This document shows positions 15,568-24,449 of a stretch of 64,000 nt of DNA, piece after piece (positions within the stretch are counted from its first letter, which is position 1; every line of letters starts with the position of its first letter). The stretch lies in contig NZ_CP088017.1 in assembly GCF_021049285.1 (NCBI RefSeq), positions 3,917,380 through 3,981,379 on the forward strand, written 5' to 3'. This DNA is from Ruania halotolerans (GTDB taxonomy: Bacteria > Actinomycetota > Actinomycetes > Actinomycetales > Beutenbergiaceae). Made by a program: the position numbers and the translations under genes. The notes below the pieces were generated by a model that was not told where the DNA came from, searched no databases, and saw only the letters and a list, made by a program, of their open reading frames with translations.

Positions 15568-17634
15568 CTAGCCGAGCACCTCCGGCAACGCCGGAGCCTC
15601 GTCACCGAGGACGTGCTCAGCCAGGAAGCCTGAGACCACCTGGTACCAGACCTTCGCGTGCTGCGGCGTGAGGATCCAGTGGTTCTCGTTCGGGAAGTAC
15701 AGAAACCGGTGCACCGTGGTCCCGTCCTCGCCGGCGGGCAGGCCGGAGGCGCTGAGCAGGTCGTGCCAGAGCCGCAGACCCTCCCCGATCGGCACCCGGT
15801 AGTCCTTGTCCCCGTGGATCACCAGCATCGGGGTGACGATCTGGTCCACGGACCGGTGAGGTGAGTTCGCCTCGGCCATCGCCGGCGTCATCTCACGGTT
15901 CCAGTAGTACCCGGCATCGGTGGTGCCGCCGAACCCGTCCAGCGCCCACAAACTCGCGTGCGTGACGATCGCGTTGAACCGGTCCGTGTGCCCGGCCACC
16001 CAGTTCGCCATGTACCCGCCGAAGGATCCACCCATCGCGGCCGTCCGGGTCTCGTCGATCTCGGGCAACGCCTCGGCCGCATCGGTGGCGGCCATCAGAT
16101 CGGTGAACGGCGCCTGCCCCCAGGCTCCCCACCCGCGTTGGATGAAGTCCTGGCCATACCCGGTGCTCAGGGCGGGGTCGGGCAGCAGCACGGCATAGCC
16201 CTGCGCCACCAGCAGCCACGGGCACCAGCGCCAGCTCCACGCGTTCCAGGAACCGAGCGGTCCCCCGTGGATCCACAGCAGCATCGGCGCCGGAGCCTCA
16301 CTGCTGGCCCCCTCGGGCAACGCCAGCCACGACCGCACCCGCGTGCCGTCCGCCGCCGTCGTCTCCACCTCACGCAACTCACCGGGGAGCACCGGCCGAG
16401 GCACCGGGCCACTCAACGGCTGCACCCGCTGCGCCGCGTGACCGGTCAGGTCGATCCGGACCACTTCGGCGGGGAACTCGTAGGAGGAACGCAGCGCGAA
16501 GGCCACCGATCCGTCAGGACCCACCGTGACATTCGTGTACGAGGCGGCGTCGTCGGTCAGGCGCGTCACCACCCCCTCCAAAGTGACGCGGAAGACCGGC
16601 GAGCGGCCGTCGTCGTCAGTGGCCATCAGCACCCCGGAACTATCCGGCAACCACACTGGCTCACCCGGCCACCGGTCCCACTCGGCGGCGATCCGGCGCG
16701 GGTTCGATCCGTCGATCCCGCACACCCACAGGGTCACCTCGGGCGCCCGCTGCGGTGTGGTGATCGATTCGCGCACGTAGGCGACCTGCCGCCCGTCCGG
16801 ACTGATCCGCCCTGTGCCGATCTCCGCCTCGGAATCATCAACAAGGACGGTCCGTTCGCCGGTGGCAACGTCGATGTGCACCAGCTGGGAACGCACTGCG
16901 CCCTTGCCCATCGGCACCCGCCACGTGGTCACGACGGCGGAGCCATCCGCGGCGAGGTCCGTATCAGCCTCGATGAGGTGCTTGCCGGCGTCCGGGGTCA
17001 GGTCACGCAGGTCGAGTTCATCCTCGGCAACGGGCAGGCCGGCAGCGAACAGGCGAGGAGCAGCGGGGCCGAGATCGTGGTCCCAGAACCGGATCGGGTA
17101 GTCGCTGTGCAGGATCGCGGCGACTTTCTGCTCCGAGCGAGCGTCCAGAGTGGCCTGCTCGGACTCGGCGTCGGTGGCCGACGGCATGGTCTCTGCCGTC
17201 ACGATCACCGTGGGCGCCGATCGTGCGGCGCGCACCCCGCCGATCCCACCGGGACGGGTGGCCACCTGCCGTGCCTCTCCGCCCTCAGCGGGCAGCAGCC
17301 ACAGGGCGGGCTTGGCCTTCTCCTCGCTGACCTCCTCAGTGGCGCGCTTGGCCACGAACAACAGATCGCCATCGGAGGTGAACGTTGCGCCGGCCTCACC
17401 GGTCAGGCCACGGGTGAGGCGGCGCGCAGGCCGTGCGCCGATGGGGTCCACCTCCCACAGTGCGGTGCGGGAGGCAGTGTTGTCCTCATTCAGGGACGAG
17501 ACGCCGACGACAAGGCTGTCTCCCTCGGGGGAGAGGGTGAGGCCGGACAGTCGGGGCAGGGCCACGTAGGAGTCGAGGTCGTGGAAGGGGGTAGCGGGAG
17601 GGGTCGCCTCCGGCTCAGCAATGGTGTGGGTCAC
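15568..17634 (-). CDS. S9 family peptidase (prolyl oligopeptidase/acylaminoacyl peptidase-like)
   Basis: The 688-residue cytoplasmic serine peptidase has an N-terminal beta-propeller (about 20-400; repeated SPDGRQVAYV and TSDGDLLFVAK-type strands) and a C-terminal alpha/beta hydrolase domain. Catalytic residues are visible: the Ser of GGSFGGYMANW, the Asp of HGDKDYRVP and the His of FPNENHWI. The segment PMLLWIHGGPLGSWNAW is the oxyanion strand. It should remove acyl-amino acids or cleave short peptides. I chose the GTG at 17634, whose GTGA overlaps the stop of the upstream hydrolase remnant, so the two were once translationally coupled. It converges on the spermidine-synthase-like gene. Confidence 0.9.
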   Translation of the reverse strand: MTHTIAEPEATPPATPFHDLDSYVALPRLSGLTLSPEGDSLVVGVSSLNEDNTASRTALWEVDPIGARPARRLTRGLTGEAGATFTSDGDLLFVAKRATEEVSEEKAKPALWLLPAEGGEARQVATRPGGIGGVRAARSAPTVIVTAETMPSATDAESEQATLDARSEQKVAAILHSDYPIRFWDHDLGPAAPRLFAAGLPVAEDELDLRDLTPDAGKHLIEADTDLAADGSAVVTTWRVPMGKGAVRSQLVHIDVATGERTVLVDDSEAEIGTGRISPDGRQVAYVRESITTPQRAPEVTLWVCGIDGSNPRRIAAEWDRWPGEPVWLPDSSGVLMATDDDGRSPVFRVTLEGVVTRLTDDAASYTNVTVGPDGSVAFALRSSYEFPAEVVRIDLTGHAAQRVQPLSGPVPRPVLPGELREVETTAADGTRVRSWLALPEGASSEAPAPMLLWIHGGPLGSWNAWSWRWCPWLLVAQGYAVLLPDPALSTGYGQDFIQRGWGAWGQAPFTDLMAATDAAEALPEIDETRTAAMGGSFGGYMANWVAGHTDRFNAIVTHASLWALDGFGGTTDAGYYWNREMTPAMAEANSPHRSVDQIVTPMLVIHGDKDYRVPIGEGLRLWHDLLSASGLPAGEDGTTVHRFLYFPNENHWILTPQHAKVWYQVVSGFLAEHVLGDEAPALPEVLG

Positions 17635-17975
17635 GGTTCCGTGTCTATCACGACGCTGCGACGATGGGCCGGGAGACGTGACAACCAGTCCGAGGTGATG
17701 GCCGCGAACGCCTGCGGAGCGTCTCTCCGCACGAAGTGCGATGCTCCGGGCACCACCTCCAGCACCGCTCCACAATCGCCGATGATGCGGCGATGCTCCT
17801 CGGTCATCCCCACATCGGGGGTGGTACCGGTCAGCACGAGGACCGGCATACGCGGGGTGAGAGCGGCGAGGATTCGTGGCCACGGTTCACTGGGGATGAC
17901 ATCGCCGTTGCGCACGAGCGCCGGCTGCGCCTGATGCTGCGCTCGGGCCCACTCCCGGAGCTCCCATGAGTTCCA
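17631..17975 (-). pseudogene. Alpha/beta hydrolase remnant, 5' end missing
   Basis: The reverse strand codes for about 114 residues matching only the last third of an alpha/beta hydrolase: WNSWELREWARAQ (cap region), MPVLVLTGTTPD (strand before the catalytic Asp) and VVPGASHFVRRDAPQAF (catalytic His region). The nucleophile half is absent and no other frame upstream continues it. The upstream side changes to AT-richer sequence leading to the sugar-transport promoter, suggesting a deletion or insertion junction near 17980-18000. The stop overlaps the S9 peptidase GTG by 4 nt. A short translated product is possible but should be inactive. Confidence 0.7.
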
Positions 17976-18142
17976 CGCGGGGTACCGGGAACCACCGTGC
18001 AAGCGCGTTCCATGCGTTCACAGGATGCAACATCGCCACCTCACTGACCTCACGTTCGATGAACCACTTTCATCCGAAATTCAAGGGCACAGCGGCGATC
18101 TTGATCGCCCCACTCGTCAGTGGCATGCGCTTTCACACTTTC

Positions 18143-18176
18143 TTGACATTTTCCATTCACCTCCGTACGGTCGACC
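18143..18176 (+). promoter_or_regulatory. Promoter of the LplB-type transport operon, with candidate LacI operator
   Basis: TTGACA at 18143-18148 (a perfect -35), a 17-bp spacer and TACGGT at 18166-18171. GGTCGACC at 18169-18176, a perfect 8-bp palindrome, overlaps the -10, and ACGATCGA follows at 18177-18184. The last motif recurs at 22834-22841 before the LacI gene, so one or both may bind that repressor. The leader to the ATG at 18276 is about 95 nt. Confidence 0.6.
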
Positions 18177-18275
18177 ACGATCGAGACCAGCCCTTCGATG
18201 TGGAAGAGGACCAGCCGTGACCAACCGGGCAGAGCAGCCGCGGACCATACGCACCCATTCGGCAATCCCCAGCCG

Positions 18276-19247
18276 ATGAATACGCCAGGGATCCGCCCCG
18301 CCGTGGCACCACACAAGCGGCGCTCGAGTAGAAGCCAACCAGCACAAAAGCGGGACTACGGCCTGGTGATCCTTGCCGCCCCGGCAGTGATCCTGCTGCT
18401 GGTGTTCGCTTACGGTCCGATGGCGGGCCTGATCGTCGCGTTCCAGGACTTCAACATCGCCGACGGGGTCTTCGCCTCACCCTGGGCAGGACTGGAGAAC
18501 TTCCGGTTCTTCTTCACCTCCGGCGACGCGACCCGCATCATGCGCAACACGCTGCTGCTGAACGTGCTGTTCCTCAGCGCCACGCTCGCGGTCGGCGTGA
18601 TGTTGGCCCTGATGCTGAACGAGATCCGAGGCAAAGTCACCAAACGGTTCTTCCAGTCGGTGATCTTCGTGCCCTACTTCGTCTCGCCAATCGTGGTCAG
18701 CATCTTCCTGCAGGCCTTCCTGGCAGGGCCGGGTGGGCGCGGCGGCCTCATCAACGACGCCGCCGGACTCTTCGGCATCCCCTCGGTGACCTGGTACACC
18801 GAACCGGGGCCCTGGCCGTGGATCCTCACCCTCGTCAAGGTCTGGCAGCTCGGCGGGTACATGAGCGTGATCTTCCTCGCCGCCATCACCGCCATCCCGG
18901 AGGAGGTCTACGAGGCTGGTGAGATCGACGGTGCGAGCCGGGCACAGATGGCCTGGCGGATCACCACGCCACTGCTCAAACCGACCGCGGCCATCCTCCT
19001 CGTGCTCGGTGTCGGCCGGATCTTCTACGGCGACTTCGCCACCATCTACGCGATCGTCGGCGACAACGGCACCCTCTTCCCGACCACCGACGTGATCGAC
19101 ACCTACGTCTTCCGCGCACTGCGCACCCGCGGCGACTTCGGGGTCACGGCGGCGATCGGACTCGTCCAGTCCGTCGTCGGCTTCGTGCTGGTGGTCGTCG
19201 CCACGATGGTGCAGCGCCGCTACGCCAAGGAGACCTCGATCCTGTGA
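18276..19247 (+). CDS. ABC transporter permease, LplB/polysaccharide type
   Basis: The 323-residue inner-membrane protein has six predicted transmembrane helices and the ABC-permease EAA loop (EEVYEAGEIDGASRAQMAWRITTPLLKP, about 215-245) that contacts the ATPase. The basic N-terminus (KRRSSRSQPAQKRDYG), YGPMAGLIVAFQDFN and SVTWYTEPGPWPW are typical of LplB/YteP-like permeases for oligosaccharides. The start at 18276 was chosen by family length, as no strong ribosome site is visible. It is the first gene of an operon with the LplC-like permease (4-nt overlap) and a lipoprotein. No ATPase is encoded nearby; LplBC systems often use a shared MsmX/MsiK-type ATPase. Confidence 0.9.
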   Translation: MNTPGIRPAVAPHKRRSSRSQPAQKRDYGLVILAAPAVILLLVFAYGPMAGLIVAFQDFNIADGVFASPWAGLENFRFFFTSGDATRIMRNTLLLNVLFLSATLAVGVMLALMLNEIRGKVTKRFFQSVIFVPYFVSPIVVSIFLQAFLAGPGGRGGLINDAAGLFGIPSVTWYTEPGPWPWILTLVKVWQLGGYMSVIFLAAITAIPEEVYEAGEIDGASRAQMAWRITTPLLKPTAAILLVLGVGRIFYGDFATIYAIVGDNGTLFPTTDVIDTYVFRALRTRGDFGVTAAIGLVQSVVGFVLVVVATMVQRRYAKETSIL

Positions 19248-20161
19248 CCGCCACCGTTGAACGCACAGCACCCGTGACCAAGGTGAGGCCTCCCTCGCGG
19301 CGCAAGAGCCGCCGTCTGGAACCATTCACCATCGCCAGCTACGCGGGCGTGATCTGCTTCGGCCTGGTCTGCGCCATCCCGTTCTGGATGGTGGTGGCCG
19401 GATCCCTGACGGCGGAAAGCGCACTCTCCCAGCGCGGATACTCCTTCTGGCCCGCCCCGTTCTCCCTGGACGCCTACACCACGCTGTTCCAGGGAACCCG
19501 GGTCTGGCTCTCCTACGGCGCCACCATCTTCATCACCGGCATCGGAACAGCCATCGCCCTGGCGGCAACCTCCGGGATCGCATGGGTCATCGCCCGCGGC
19601 CTTCGGCGCGTCAGCCGCCCACTGGCCGTCTTCGCCTACATCCCGATGCTGTTCAACGGCGGCCTGGTGCCCATGTACATCCTCATCACTCAGATTCTCC
19701 AGCTGCAGAACTCATGGTTCGCGGTGATCCTGCCACTGGTGATCGCCCCGTTCCTGGTGTTCGTGCAGGTGAGCTTCTTCCGCGCGACACCGCAAGAGAT
19801 CCTCGACGCAGCCCGGATCGACGGCGCCGGCGAACTGCGGATCTTCTTCCAGGTGGTGCTGCCCCTGTCCACACCGGTGATCGCCGTGATCGCCCTGTTC
19901 TACGCCGTGACCTTCTGGAACGAGTGGTTCCACGCGCTGCTGTTCCTCAGCCAGCCGGAGAAGTTCCCGCTGCAGCTGGTGCTCCAGAATCTCATCTCCT
20001 CGGTCACCAACGCCGCCGAACTCGGCACCACGAGCGCAGCACCCGTCTACCAGATGCGACTCGCGATGACTGTCATCACGATCGGCCCGATCCTGCTCGC
20101 CTACCCGTTCGCCCAGCGGTATTTCGTCAAGGGCCTCACCCTCGGCGCCACCAAGGGCTGA
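19244..20161 (+). CDS. Carbohydrate ABC transporter permease, LplC/YtcP type
   Basis: The 305-residue membrane protein is the partner of the preceding permease. It has six helices, the AESALSQRGYSFWPAPFSLDAYTTLFQ segment after the first helix that marks LplC/YtcP proteins, and the EAA loop QEILDAARIDGAGELRIFFQVVLPLS (about 183-208). Its GTG overlaps the previous stop as GTGA, so the two are translated together in equal amounts, as a heterodimeric channel needs. Confidence 0.92.
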   Translation: MTATVERTAPVTKVRPPSRRKSRRLEPFTIASYAGVICFGLVCAIPFWMVVAGSLTAESALSQRGYSFWPAPFSLDAYTTLFQGTRVWLSYGATIFITGIGTAIALAATSGIAWVIARGLRRVSRPLAVFAYIPMLFNGGLVPMYILITQILQLQNSWFAVILPLVIAPFLVFVQVSFFRATPQEILDAARIDGAGELRIFFQVVLPLSTPVIAVIALFYAVTFWNEWFHALLFLSQPEKFPLQLVLQNLISSVTNAAELGTTSAAPVYQMRLAMTVITIGPILLAYPFAQRYFVKGLTLGATKG

Positions 20162-20202
20162 CGAGCTCACCCGTACAGATCACACCCAACGAAGGGAACA
20201 TC

Positions 20203-21759
20203 ATGTCCGCTCACCACACCTTCTCCCGCCGGTCGTTCCTCGCCGGCACCGGAGCAGCCATGACCGCCGTCGGACTCGCCGCGTGCGGGAACGGTTCCAG
20301 CAACGGCAACGGCACCAGCACGTCCCGCTACTCCCTGTTGCTCCCGGGCGACACCCCGACCGACTGGACCCGGATCCGCGACGCAGTGAACGAGAAGCTG
20401 CGCACCGACCTCGGATTCGAGATCGAGCCCCAGTTCATCAACTGGAGCAACTTCGCCAACCAGTCGCTGCTGAAGTTCACCGCCGGTGAGGATTTCCAGA
20501 CGGCCCTCTCTGCGCGCTGGCTCAACATCGCCCAGCTGATCGAAGGTGGATCGCTGCAGCCGATGGACGATCTGCTCGCGAGCGGGGACTACGGCAATCT
20601 CACCGCTGCGGTCGACGAGAGCGCGTTCGACGCGAACCGGTGGAGCGACGGGAACGTCTACGGCGTCCCGGCTGTGAACAGCGCTGCCCGGATCCACTGC
20701 TACGTCGCCCGCGGCGACCTCATCGACCGCTACGCCGGCGGGGAGATCACCAGCTTCGACCAGCTGGAGCAGTTCTGGTACGACGTGCACGCCGGCGAGG
20801 GAATCGTCGGCTACGTGAAGAACAACTCGGTCTTCGATGTGCTCGGCGCTCCCACCGGGACGATGTTCGCCGAAGGGTGGGAATCGCCGTCGATGATCCC
20901 GCTGTACTTCTCCAGCGACTCCCTGCTGTTCGTCCCCTCCCGCGATGCCGCGACCAGCGGCGTGACGGACGCGGTGCCCTTCTGGGAGTACCAGCCCTAC
21001 GTCGATGCGCTGCGCCGTGCCCGCCGCTACTACGAGGACGGCATCATCAACGCCGACCGGCTCAACGTCGACTCCGCCACGGCCGGGGCGTTGTTCAAAT
21101 CCGGTGGGGCTGCCACCACCTGGGCGATCACCGATGGTGCGAACACCTCCGCCCACCTGAGTCAGCTCGAGGAGGCCGTGCCTGGCGCGAGCCTGGTGAC
21201 ACTGCTGCCGTTCGCCGACGGGAGGGACGCCCGCCCGAACCAGACGTTCCAGGCCGACAACCTGGTGGTGGTCAACGCGGCGGCGGCCGACGCCGAGGCG
21301 GCGATGGCGCTCCTGGACTGGGTATCGATCCAGGAGAACCACGACCTGCTCCAGTACGGCATCGAAGGCACCGACTGGACTCCCGTGGGCGAGGACGCAT
21401 ACGAGCCGACCAGCGACTACGCGAACTTCCCCGGTTACGCCCTCAGCTGGCGGATCCCGCTGGAGCGCCGGTACTCGCGCATGAGCGAGTCGGAGCAGGC
21501 ATGGTTCGAGTGGTCCAAGGACTACAACAACTTCACCCAGGACCCCTTCGCCGGGTTCATCCCCGACCTGAGTGCGATCGAGACCGAACACGCGCAGATC
21601 ACCGCAGCGATCGGCGAATACGGCAACCCGTTGTGGGCCGGTGCCGTGGACGTGGACGAGGGCCTGGACAACCTCAAGCATGCGGTCGAGCAGGCCGGCC
21701 TGGCCACCGTGCAGGAAGAGCTGAACCGGCAGGCCGACGCCTACCTCGCCAGCCAGTAA
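20203..21759 (+). CDS. Extracellular solute-binding lipoprotein, Tat-type signal (LipO-like)
   Basis: The 518-residue binding protein has a twin-arginine signal (FSRRSFLAGTG, 7-17) and a lipobox LAAC at 25-28, so it should be folded before export and tethered to the membrane by lipid. Its size and segments such as FEIEPQFINWSNFANQSLLKFTAGEDFQTALSA and YNNFTQDPFAGFIPDLSAI fit family 1 binding proteins of oligosaccharide systems (LipO/YtcQ). It is encoded 41 nt after the permeases, with GAAGGG near the ATG. The ligand is likely an oligosaccharide of unknown type. Confidence 0.9.
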   Translation: MSAHHTFSRRSFLAGTGAAMTAVGLAACGNGSSNGNGTSTSRYSLLLPGDTPTDWTRIRDAVNEKLRTDLGFEIEPQFINWSNFANQSLLKFTAGEDFQTALSARWLNIAQLIEGGSLQPMDDLLASGDYGNLTAAVDESAFDANRWSDGNVYGVPAVNSAARIHCYVARGDLIDRYAGGEITSFDQLEQFWYDVHAGEGIVGYVKNNSVFDVLGAPTGTMFAEGWESPSMIPLYFSSDSLLFVPSRDAATSGVTDAVPFWEYQPYVDALRRARRYYEDGIINADRLNVDSATAGALFKSGGAATTWAITDGANTSAHLSQLEEAVPGASLVTLLPFADGRDARPNQTFQADNLVVVNAAAADAEAAMALLDWVSIQENHDLLQYGIEGTDWTPVGEDAYEPTSDYANFPGYALSWRIPLERRYSRMSESEQAWFEWSKDYNNFTQDPFAGFIPDLSAIETEHAQITAAIGEYGNPLWAGAVDVDEGLDNLKHAVEQAGLATVQEELNRQADAYLASQ

Positions 21760-21825
21760 CAGCCACAGCCCGCCCCCGGTTCATTCCGCACGGCCCATCG
21801 CCGGCCTCGTTCATGAAGGAACTCT

Positions 21826-22800
21826 GTGATCGACTATGCCCTCGCCGTCGGCTCCGCCAGGCTGACTGAACGACTCTTCGGCACGTCCCTGGACGTCCTG
21901 CGCGACGTCCAGGGACGCCGGGTCGGCGACATTCTGCACGACCTCCGGTCCCCGGCATCGGACCAGACCCTCGCGCAGGCAGAAGCGTTGGTGACGGGCT
22001 GGGATACCCCGCCACTCACCGCGGACGTCCTCGCCCGCGCACCGCGGCTGCGCCTGGTGGTCCACGCCGGCGGTGGCACCGATCACCTCTTTCCCGACGG
22101 ATACGGGGATCTGACGGTCCTCGATGTGGGGGACGTCAACGCCGTCCCGGTGGCGGAGTACACCCTCGCGATGATCCTGCTGGCGAACAAGGAGACGTTC
22201 CGCGCTCAGCAGCTCTACCGGCACCGGCGCACCGTCGTCGACCGGGAGGAGGAGTTCCCCGTGGCCGGGAACTACGACCGCACCATCGGTGTCATCAGTG
22301 CCTCCCGGATCGGCCGTCTGGTGATCGACCATCTCGAGAGCTTTCCGGGATTGCGCACCCTCCTATACGACCCGCATCCGAGCGCGCGCACTGGCGTGCC
22401 GCCAGGGATCCGGAGGGTGGACCTGGACACGCTGCTGGCATCCTCCGATGTGGTCACCGTGCACGCCCCGGTATTGCCGGAGACGCACCGGATGATCGGC
22501 TCCCGGGAGCTGGCGCTGCTGCGCGACGGCGCGACGCTCATCAACACCGCTCGCGGATCACTCATCGACGCCGGCGCTCTGGAGGCCGAACTGGTCAGCG
22601 GGCGGATTCGGGCGATCCTCGACGTCACCGACCCCGAACCACTGCCTCCGGGGTCTCCCCTCTACGACCTCCCCCACGTGCTACTCACCCCGCACATGGC
22701 CGGATCGGTGGGCACCGAACTACGCCGGATGGGCGCCGCCGTTGCTGACCATCTCACCGCGGCGGCGCACCAGCGCGCGACACTACCGGCACCCCGGTGA
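21826..22800 (+). CDS. D-2-hydroxyacid dehydrogenase family protein
   Basis: The 324-residue cytoplasmic oxidoreductase has the phosphoglycerate-dehydrogenase-like fold. The NAD-binding loop reads GVISASRIGR (about 149-158), less canonical than GxGxxG. Catalytic Arg is in INTARGSLID, Glu in TDPEPLPPGSPLY and His in LLTPHMAGS. It should interconvert a 2-hydroxy acid and 2-oxo acid with NAD(P). It follows the sugar-binding gene by 66 nt and its end overlaps the upstream side of the LacI gene, so a role in catabolism of the imported sugar (sugar acid step) is inferred. Confidence 0.88.
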   Translation: MIDYALAVGSARLTERLFGTSLDVLRDVQGRRVGDILHDLRSPASDQTLAQAEALVTGWDTPPLTADVLARAPRLRLVVHAGGGTDHLFPDGYGDLTVLDVGDVNAVPVAEYTLAMILLANKETFRAQQLYRHRRTVVDREEEFPVAGNYDRTIGVISASRIGRLVIDHLESFPGLRTLLYDPHPSARTGVPPGIRRVDLDTLLASSDVVTVHAPVLPETHRMIGSRELALLRDGATLINTARGSLIDAGALEAELVSGRIRAILDVTDPEPLPPGSPLYDLPHVLLTPHMAGSVGTELRRMGAAVADHLTAAAHQRATLPAPR

Positions 22801-22871
22801 GAGGTTCAGACGCCGCCGGCGCGCGGCGTGGATACGATCGACCCTCACGACCAGGCAACGGCAGGAGGACC

Positions 22872-23960
22872 ATGGCGGAGGAGCCACCGCTGGCGCGTGC
22901 CGCACGCCTGGCCGACGTCGCCGAACTCGCCGGCGTCTCCGCGGCGACGGCATCGCGGGTACTCAACGGGGGCCACCGCGGGGTCCGGGAAGCCAACCGG
23001 CAACGGGTGCTCGATGCAGCCAAACGGCTGGGATACACGGCCAATCTCGCCGCGCAGACCGTCGCTCGCGGGCGCGGGCGAGGGGTGACCCTCGTAGCCA
23101 AGGGCATGCCGGACGACTACGCCAATCCGGTCACTGCCGGAGTGGTGTCCGCAGCTCAGCGACGTGGCCTGCCGTTCACGCTGATCTCTGCAGGCACCGA
23201 ACCAGCCGATCTGGTGGAAGCGGTCAACATGGCGCGTGGCAACCGGCCCGAACTCCTCGTCCTGGCCGGGGGCCGGATGGCCGACGACGCCACCATCCCC
23301 GATCTCGTCGACGCCCTGCAGCGATACGAGGACGAGGGGGGCCGCGTCGTCCTCATCACCCAGACGGGGCTCCCCTTCGACACGGTCTCCTACGCGAATC
23401 ACCAGGGCGGCCGCGATATGGCCACCACGCTCGTGGAGCTCGGCTACCGCAATTTCGCCGTGATCTCCGGCCTCAAGCACGGGCTGACACAGCGCGAACG
23501 CACCGACGGCTTCATCGAGGGACTGGCGGCTTCCGGGATCACGTTGCCGGCCGACCGCGTACTGATCGGCCAGTTCGATCGCGACGCCGCCTACGCGATG
23601 ACCGGTGAACTGCTCCGCCGGCCGATCGAGGTCGATGCGATCTTCGCCGTCAACGATGCGATGGCGCTCGGCGTGCTGACGTTCCTGCGGGACAGGGGCG
23701 GTACCGCACCCCGTATCGCGGTTGCCGGTTTCGATGACATCAAGGCGCTGCGGGACGTGACCCCGGCGCTGACCACCGTGCACCTGCCGTGGGAGAGCGC
23801 GGCCGACGAGGCATTGCGAATGGGCCTGGGGCCGCGGTCGCCAGAGCCGCAGGTCTCAGTGATCGAGGGGCACGTGGTTGTCCGCGAGAGCACGCCGCCA
23901 CAACGTGCACCACATCGATCTGATGACCCTGGACGGTCTGCGCTTGGGGCGGCTGGGTAG
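22872..23960 (+). CDS. LacI family transcriptional regulator
   Basis: The 362-residue repressor has a LacI DNA-binding domain at about 12-65 (LADVAELAGVSAATASRVLNGGHRGVREANRQRVLDAAKRLGY) and a periplasmic-binding-protein-like effector domain. I chose the ATG at 22872 because GCAGGAGGA ends 3 nt before it and the helix-turn-helix then lies at the normal distance from the start. It probably controls the 18.1-26.7 kb carbohydrate locus. The ACGATCGA motif at 22834-22841 matches one at 18177-18184 in the operon promoter and is a candidate operator core. Confidence 0.92.
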   Translation: MAEEPPLARAARLADVAELAGVSAATASRVLNGGHRGVREANRQRVLDAAKRLGYTANLAAQTVARGRGRGVTLVAKGMPDDYANPVTAGVVSAAQRRGLPFTLISAGTEPADLVEAVNMARGNRPELLVLAGGRMADDATIPDLVDALQRYEDEGGRVVLITQTGLPFDTVSYANHQGGRDMATTLVELGYRNFAVISGLKHGLTQRERTDGFIEGLAASGITLPADRVLIGQFDRDAAYAMTGELLRRPIEVDAIFAVNDAMALGVLTFLRDRGGTAPRIAVAGFDDIKALRDVTPALTTVHLPWESAADEALRMGLGPRSPEPQVSVIEGHVVVRESTPPQRAPHRSDDPGRSALGAAG

Positions 23961-24167
23961 CACGTGGCCCAACGGCCCGACGGCGGGCACGTCCGGAACA
24001 TCCCGCCATGTGGTCATGCCGCACGCCCGCATGCCCTGGTTCGCCGTACGGGCGTACAGTGATCGGCGACCGCCCCGGCCGCCACATGCGCAGTCAGGCA
24101 GACACTGTGCTGACCGGCCGGACGATTCCTGCAGAGGCGGCCCGGCGCCGCGGAAGGAAGCTGCCCC

Positions 24168-24449
24168 ATGTCGCAGACACAACGTTCTCGGGCCACCGGC
24201 GTTGTCGCGATCGTGCTGGGGGTGTTGCTGGCCGCCCTCATGGTCTATCCCTGGCCGCAGCACACCGCGACCCCGATCATCGCCGGCGTGATCCCGGCAC
24301 CACTGTTCTTCTGGATCATCTGGACCGCACTGTTCGTCGGGTACGTCGCCTGGATCGCCTACCGGTGGGACCCCTACGCCGCGGTGGCGCGCCGCGCTGA
24401 ACGCCTGGCGGCGCCGTCGCAGGACGACGCGAACAGGGAGGAGCGCTGA
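24168..24449 (+). CDS. Small two-helix membrane protein, partner of the symporter
   Basis: The 93-residue protein has two membrane helices (about 10-27 and 38-63) and a basic C-terminal tail. Its stop overlaps the symporter ATG (TGATG). Small proteins of this layout (YhdT/DUF3311 types) commonly precede sodium:solute symporters such as PanF and may be a subunit or assembly factor. GGAAGGAAG before the ATG supports the start. The intergenic 23961-24167 region holds TACAGT at 24055-24060 as a possible -10 element. Confidence 0.75.
   Translation: MSQTQRSRATGVVAIVLGVLLAALMVYPWPQHTATPIIAGVIPAPLFFWIIWTALFVGYVAWIAYRWDPYAAVARRAERLAAPSQDDANREER

Noticed and set aside
15958-17934. A 658-codon forward open frame opposite the S9 peptidase
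   Set aside because: The reverse strand codes for a full S9 peptidase with all catalytic motifs; the forward frame is a high-GC shadow.
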